DNA of 64,000 nucleotides from the NCBI GenBank assembly GCA_011009095.1, contig VTPC01089974.1, positions 219,056-283,055 on the forward strand. The letters run 5' to 3'. The notes under the pieces were generated by a model. It ran no database searches, was not told the DNA's origin, and was given only the letters and a program-made list of their open reading frames with translations. The stretch comes from Ignelater luminosus. Its lineage: Eukaryota > Arthropoda > Insecta > Coleoptera > Elateridae. Numbering within the stretch: the first letter of the stretch is position 1; the number at the start of each line of letters is the position of its first letter. Below are positions 59,097 to 64,000 of this stretch, piece after piece. Position numbers and translations under genes: made by a program.

Positions 59097-59884
59097 TTAG
59101 GAACACTAATGAAGAAAAAAAGCATTTGGTAGATGTGTCAAATAGGGGTTCCTATATTTCAAACGTGAATGCCACAGTTCGGCAATAAGAATTGGAGACT
59201 GAAATTGAAATCGCAAGGGGAAGCAACAGTTGGAAAAAAAGGCGACAAGAATAATTAGGTTTAAAATTGGCTTTAAACCTAATAGATAAAGTAGATAAAA
59301 ATGATAAAAACAACTAAACTGCTGATGTCAGGTCAGTGTGTATTCACAGGTGTAACGTACAAAAATGGAGAAAAATGAACAATGTGACAGTCAAGTATTG
59401 TTGAATCTGAAGCGGGTAAAGCGCACGATTCTTTGGTAAAGAACATGGTGTAAATATTCCTTTCCTTACAGACAGACAGACCTGTCAGAATTATAGCAGA
59501 TCACAACAAAGCCAATTTTAAGATAGATTTTTCATGTGTTATAGTACCTCAGTTAGATTCAACTGCGTTATGTGGAAATTAAGGAGAAAGAAGTCAATAT
59601 AGATTCAAAGGTGTCTTAGAGAAAAAGCAAGAGAGATTGTCCAATCTAACTTACTAAACGAAGAGAATATCATACGAATTAATGGAAGAAAACTGGGAAA
59701 AAGGAGTTTGTAAATTGAGATCAAAAACAACCAATTATTATTCAAACATCGATTTCCAAAAGATCATCGCATTAAAAGAGGAAGGAACAGTAAACGAGTT
59801 AATAAATAAATTTTTGCAGATGAATAAACTGAAAGGCAAGAGTACTACAAATGCAGTAAAACAAGAGTAGAATACTTCAGGACG
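59097..59884. other. Spacer, possibly part of the Bel/Pao relic
   Basis: Purine-rich sequence with a 62-codon frame (59682-59870) of lysine/glutamate-rich product may be the upstream part of the retroelement next door. No reverse-transcriptase or protease motif could be read. Confidence 0.3.
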
Positions 59885-60345
59885 ATTGAGATCGCGGTTG
59901 GAAGATACAAGAAGGAGGGATATGATGTTATCGTATGCATGTCGACACGAGCCGTACATTTGGAACTTACTTCGTCTTTAAGTATACGCAGATTTAGCAA
60001 TAATGGCTATTATTGGTCGCAAAGGCTCTCTAGAAGAAGTTTATTCAGAGAATGGCACAAATTTGCGAAGTGCAGATAGGGGACTTAGACAAAGCATTTC
60101 AGAATTAGATTAGGTAATTAAGTATTAAATGACACTTTAATCCATCAACAACTTCTCGCATAAGTAATAGTTGGGAAAGATGAGTGTGCTCCATCAAGGT
60201 TGCTTCTAAAGTAATTTGAAAATGAAGAGGGGCAAACGGAACGAAAAGGAACACCTGGTAGACGTCAAATCACTTGCGCATGTATCTGCGGAACCAATAG
60301 AGCCAGAAAGCGTAGCTCCAAATAATTTCTTTATTGCAGTAACAC
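59885..60345 (+). pseudogene. Bel/Pao LTR retrotransposon integrase relic
   Basis: A + strand frame from about 59885 reads IEIAVGRYKKEGYDVIVCMS then TRAVHLELTSSLS, the highly recognisable integrase-core motif of Bel/Pao elements. A frame change near 60000 is followed by AIIGRKGSLEEVYSENGTNL and RSADRGLRQSISELD, corresponding to 'rRG.P..iySDNGTNFrGA...L', with the catalytic Asp changed to Glu. After further disruption, DVKSLAHVSAEPIEPESVAP and NNFFIA match the 'NSRPLT.....P..P.aLTPnHFLiG' block. No LTRs, gag or RT were identified. It is a dead fragment. Confidence 0.7.
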
Positions 60346-60645
60346 TTCAAGTTTTCTCTCTAAAAGGTAAGAAGTAAAAAAAGTTGTACTCTTATTTCTT
60401 AGCCAGGAAGAAACAAGTCCCCTTCTTGGCTCGTCCCTACCAATGCCCTTAGCGTAGCATCTTTATGCAATATACGTATAATGTTTGTAATTAGACAAAG
60501 AATATCTAAAATTTTGCAGCAGAATATTCATGTCTAGTTATGAGATCGCTATAGAAGCCAGGTTAGTTAAAGAACTAACGATGGTTCTTACCGTAGCTGC
60601 ACAAAGCAATTTCTTTAAAGAGACTAAAAAAAAGTGCACTTAAAG
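60346..60645. other. Spacer before the last mariner
   Basis: Nothing is recognised. Some purine-rich sequence may still belong to the retroelement. Confidence 0.35.
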
Positions 60646-60647
60646 TA

Positions 60648-61934
60648 CCAGGTGTATACCTATGAAATGAGACTTTCAGCTATTAGACCACAGATGTCGC
60701 TAGGAGTATTTTTAAACTGTCCCAAATGTCTTATTTTTTTCGTCTGTCATCTGTCAACAATATTCAATTCATTGTTTGTGATGTTTCATACAGCAACGCA
60801 TTTTTTTCGCTCTTAAAAATGTCGAATTTTGTGCCTTCAAACTACGATTTGCGGACATCGTTGATTTTCTGTTATCAATTAAAGAAAAACGCTTCTCAAG
60901 CTCATCAAATGCTTATAGAAGCTTACGATGGACATGCTCTAAGCAGAGCACAGTGCTTCAGGTGGTTTGAAAAATTCCGAAGTGGTGATTTTAGCGTGGA
61001 GAACGAGGAACGTGGCCGGCCACCGAAAAAGTTTGAGGACACCGAATTGCAAGCATTGTTGAATGAAGATGATGGTCAAACGCAAGAAATGATGGCAGAG
61101 CAGTTGGGAGTGACCCAAAAAAACCATTTGCAAACGTTTGAAAGACATGGGCATGATTTTAAAGGTCGGAAGATGGGTGCCGCATGAACTGACTGAAAGG
61201 CAGCAAGAGAACCGAAAAACCACTTGTGAAATGCTGCTCTCCCGGTTCAAAAGGAAGTCTTTTTTGCATCGAATCGTTACGGGTGATGAAAAATGGGTGT
61301 ATTTCTCCAATCCCAAGCGTAAACGATCGTATGGTCCGCCCGGCCACAAGCCAAAATCAACGGCCAAACCAAATCGCTTCGGCCGCAAGGCAATGCTGTG
61401 TGTTTTCTGGGATCAGCATGGTATGATTTGGTACGAGCTATTAAAACCAGGTGAAACAGTTGACGGTGCACGCTACCAACGACAATTGGCCGATTTGAAC
61501 AGCGCTATACACCGAAAACGCCCAGAATATGCCGATCGGCGTCACAAAGTAATTTTTCTTGATGACAATGCACCACCACATCGAACAAGAGCGACCCGGG
61601 AATTGGTGGAGACGTACGATTGGGAACCGCTGGTGCATGCGGCTTACTCACCAGACTTGGCGCCTTCCGATTATCATTTGTTTGCATCGATGGGCCACGC
61701 ACTTTCCGAGCAGCGCTTCAATTCTCACGAAGAAGCCAAAAAAATGGCTCGATGATTGGTTTGCGGCCAAAGACGGCCAATTTTTTTGGCGCGGCATTCA
61801 CAAATTGCCTGAGAGATGGGTAAAATGTGTCGCTAGCGATGGCTATTATTTTGAAGATTAAATTTGTAACCATTTTTTGTTAATAAACGTTTAAAATTGA
61901 AAAAAAAGTCTCATTTCATAGGTATACACCTATG
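60648..61934 (+). mobile_element. Mariner-like element, DD34D, two +1 frameshifts (1287 bp)
   Basis: Both ends carry the 27-base inverted repeat AGGTGTATACCTATGAAATG continuing AGACTTT without a mismatch. The outermost two to three bases differ (CC against CAT). TA flanks both sides (60646-60647 and 61935-61936). The perfect repeats suggest relatively recent insertion. Confidence 0.9.
60819..61861 (+). pseudogene. DD34D mariner transposase split by two A-run frameshifts
   Basis: The start is ATG 60819 in AAAAATGTC (MSNFVPSNYDLRTSLIFCYQ). The first segment includes RWFEKFRSGDFSVENEERGR and the second DNA-binding region to QLGVTQ. A run of seven A's (61117-61123) shifts the frame. The second segment covers GRWVPHEL (linker), HRIVTGDEKWVYF (first Asp), FLDDNAPPHRT (second) and SPDLAPSDYHLF (third, 34 residues on). 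Another run of seven A's (61738-61744) shifts it again, and the third segment WLDDWFAAKDGQFFWRGIHK to YYFED is followed by TAA. Removing one A at each site would give a full-length frame of about 347 codons with no stops. The catalytic triad is intact. Confidence 0.9.
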
Positions 61935-61936
61935 TA

Positions 61937-63284
61937 TTTTTAAAAGGAATCTGATCTTTTCGGTCTTTTAAAGACGATAGAACTAGCTATGAATATTTTG
62001 CGTTTAAAAAACCTGTTTAGAAATAAAAATAGGAAACAATAGGAACATTGTAGATGCTGTTCAGTTTTCTTTGTATTATGTGGTAAGTAGTATTTTATAG
62101 ACGGTAGATACAAGTTTTAAAAACCAGAATAAACATTATTTGGAAAATATTACTGTCTATTTATAGAAATTGATGATAAATACTTAAAAAATAATTACAA
62201 ATGTCGTTTAATTGATTCACTAAATATACACTAGTCTTTCCTAACAAAATTCAACAAATGCTTATTGAGTGATAAACACACCTTTATCTAATGAATAGCA
62301 ATAACTATTTTTGCAATCTACAGGAAATCACAACTTCATTCTAAAAAAAGTTTTCTTATTCGAATAGTGAACAGCAAATTGTTTTAGTCATGAATTTGAA
62401 AAAATGGATGCAACACAAGAAAAAATTCAACAATAACCAATTTTCGGGATAGTACCTATTTCAGAACCAGAAACTAAATGCTTTTTTTTTGAAAACCCAT
62501 AATTAAGTAACCCATTTTTAAGTGATACAATTTTTCTTTAACATGAGATTCCAAAACAAAAACCGGGAAATTTGGACGAAATTATTTAAACATGATGAAA
62601 ATTAATCAATTAATCTTTCCTAGAAGAAAAAATGGTCTGCAAGTCTTTGGAATCTCCACAAGAATTATTAAAGACCAGGAGCACCTCATATTAACTATAT
62701 TCTGTGAATTATATCACTTCCATAAGGGGTTTTCAAAAAATATTACAAATTAAGAAGAGACCAATACAAGTCAGAAACTAAATGATTTTACTCTTAAATT
62801 ACTCTCTGTGTTAAAAAAGATTGTTAATTGATATTAAATTTACAAGGTCTAACAGTTTTACCATAACTGGTAAACAGTATGTCTGTATTTTTTATCAATA
62901 AAATTGCGTAATATTCGTGTTTTCCTCTATCTGCAACTTTCGACTTTGTAACGATAATTCGTAAAATCACCTCTCCAAAAATTATAATAACACTCAATCG
63001 ATATAGATTAATTTGGAAATGAATGGATCAAATTATAACAAAGATGATTGTCGTGCCCAACTGCATAGCGGCGGATCTAATAGTATTTATTGTGCAAATA
63101 TTATTCCCACAGCCTAACAGCTTTAGTCATGAATATAAATATTTGAATAACCGAAATTCCCCGTATTCCGCTTATTTTTGTATAAAATTCCCCGACCTTC
63201 CCTACTTCTGAGCGCCTACATTATATATTGACAAACAATTGGTGTACGTGTTTTGTTGTCATTTTCACGTCGCAAAGATAAGGT
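61937..63284. other. AT-rich intergenic DNA upstream of the last gene
   Basis: I see no exon or element. GC content rises from about 63130 toward the promoter region. Confidence 0.4.
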
Positions 63285-63345
63285 GATATAAAAATATATA
63301 TACACTCTTTATAATAAGCAAGGAAGTGCTAGTGATAACAGCACC
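63285..63345 (+). promoter_or_regulatory. Candidate promoter with TATA-like box
   Basis: GATATAAAAATATATATACA at 63285-63304 contains TATAAAAA about 110 bases before the start codon. This would place transcription start near 63318. The box is in AT-rich DNA, so chance is possible; the nearby first coding exon is the main support. Confidence 0.35.
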
Positions 63346-63351
63346 GCTGCT

Positions 63352-63384
63352 ATGTGCAGCAGCACTCGTTGGCCTCGCGGCTGA
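63352..63384 (+). CDS. Upstream ORF (10 codons)
   Basis: ATG at 63352 encodes MCSSTRWPRG and stops at TGA 63382-63384, thirteen bases before the main ATG. Such a uORF would be expected to lower translation of the downstream frame or require reinitiation. Confidence 0.4.
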   Translation: MCSSTRWPRG

Positions 63385-63397
63385 ACTGCCTTGAGCA

Positions 63398-63483
63398 ATG
63401 GAGTACGTCGACCCGAATTATCGTGACCGTGTCTATTTACCATCACAGGATGATGGAATCGACATTAAGGAATACCTTTACAA
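63398..63483 (+). CDS. First coding exon of a gene leaving the window
   Basis: ATG in GAGCAATGG starts MEYVDPNYRDRVYLPSQDDG, continues IDIKEYLY plus two bases (AA), and meets a consensus donor AA|GTAAGT, giving a phase-2 junction. An in-frame TGA six bases upstream of the ATG fixes the start. Codons are GC-richer (GTC, GAC, CCG) than the surroundings. The N-terminus is acidic, with no signal peptide or membrane segment, suggesting a cytoplasmic or nuclear protein. I do not recognise the family, and the rest is outside the window or in exons I could not find in the last 500 bases. Confidence 0.6.
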
Positions 63484-64000
63484 GTAAGTTTGGTTATAAA
63501 AGTGAATTTTTAATTAATTATTGAAATAAAACTATTAGTATATAGCATGTTATTATCTAAAGTGTCATTAAAAGTTCAAGAGGTACGTATACCTACTATT
63601 CATACATTCATAGATATCAAAAAGAGACCATATAGGTATTAGTATCTACAATATGTAGTTCATTTGAAAACTGCATGAACACTTGCCTAAAAAGTGATGA
63701 ATCATGTCTTTGACATTCAAGATTATCAGGCAATATTTGTTTTCCTGTCGTTTAAAATTCATTAATTTTGTAATTTTATTACATCCAGAATAAAATTGTA
63801 CTAACAGTTTACGAAGCTTGAAAATAACTACAGTTACATGGTCAAGAAGTATTCAGTTGCGCTACATCAATGATATTAAGATCTCTCTTCGAAAGACAAT
63901 AATAAGCTTTTTTGCAATGATTATAAGAGGCTTTCCAAAATAAAAGAAAATGACTTTTATCACTTATTCCAGTTTTGCTTAGGGAAAAGACACAGTTGAA
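63484..64000 (+). other. Start of the following intron
   Basis: It is AT-rich sequence after the GTAAGT donor, with no acceptor plus open frame visible before the window ends. Confidence 0.5.

Noticed and set aside
1-64000. CRISPR array, bacterial operon or phage
   Set aside because: No regularly spaced identical repeats, no packed genes with ribosome-binding sites, and clear eukaryotic introns and mariner elements throughout.

Overview
The window reads as nuclear DNA from an insect, or less likely another arthropod. It is very AT-rich, nearly empty of long open frames, and carries GT/AG-flanked exon candidates, six mariner-family DNA transposons at TA target sites, and relics of hAT, PIF/Harbinger-like, non-LTR and Bel/Pao elements. 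There is no bacterial-style gene packing, no rRNA and no convincing tRNA. Species cannot be fixed from the sequence.

Layout. 1-34.6 kb is mostly intron-like or intergenic DNA with islands of coding character, nearly all on the + strand: a possible first coding exon (2769-2888), a GC-rich terminal coding exon (5493-5604), a possible 45-nt exon (22870-22914), a 33-nt microexon (28444-28476) and a terminal coding exon (29101-29227). The microexon and the last exon join in phase. The exon at 5493 needs the same intron phase, so the two could be alternative 3' ends of one gene, but that is inference. Old mobile DNA sits between them: a rearranged repeat pair (195-1530), a non-LTR relic (12.1-12.4 kb), a hAT relic (14.7-16.4 kb), a second non-LTR relic (20.05-20.6 kb), a Harbinger-like MITE with TAA duplication (23903-24445) and unidentified minus-strand coding relics (24.8-26.0 kb).

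34.6-61.9 kb is a transposon-dense stretch. It holds six different mariner-like elements (34621-35870, 43456-44762, 45650-46939, 49864-51145, 58177-59094, 60648-61934), all bounded by inverted repeats and TA (one end CA). Five are DD34D type and one is DD41D. None is intact as read. Three owe their broken frames largely to +1 A insertions in A-runs, one has apparently lost its ATG, one has an internal deletion, and one has many lesions. Several short non-autonomous elements, a degenerate ~225-bp tandem repeat, a SINE-like piece and a Bel/Pao integrase relic lie among them.

At 63.4 kb a new + strand gene begins, with a TATA-like box, a small upstream ORF, an ATG and 28 codons before a GTAAGT donor; the rest lies beyond the window.

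The most unusual signal is at 43053-43292: a palindromic element whose two arms each carry the conserved pieces of a type I hammerhead ribozyme (CTGATGA, GAAA, a GUA cleavage triplet and a complementary stem I), one on each strand. Its stem II departs from the canonical form, so the call needs a covariance-model test.
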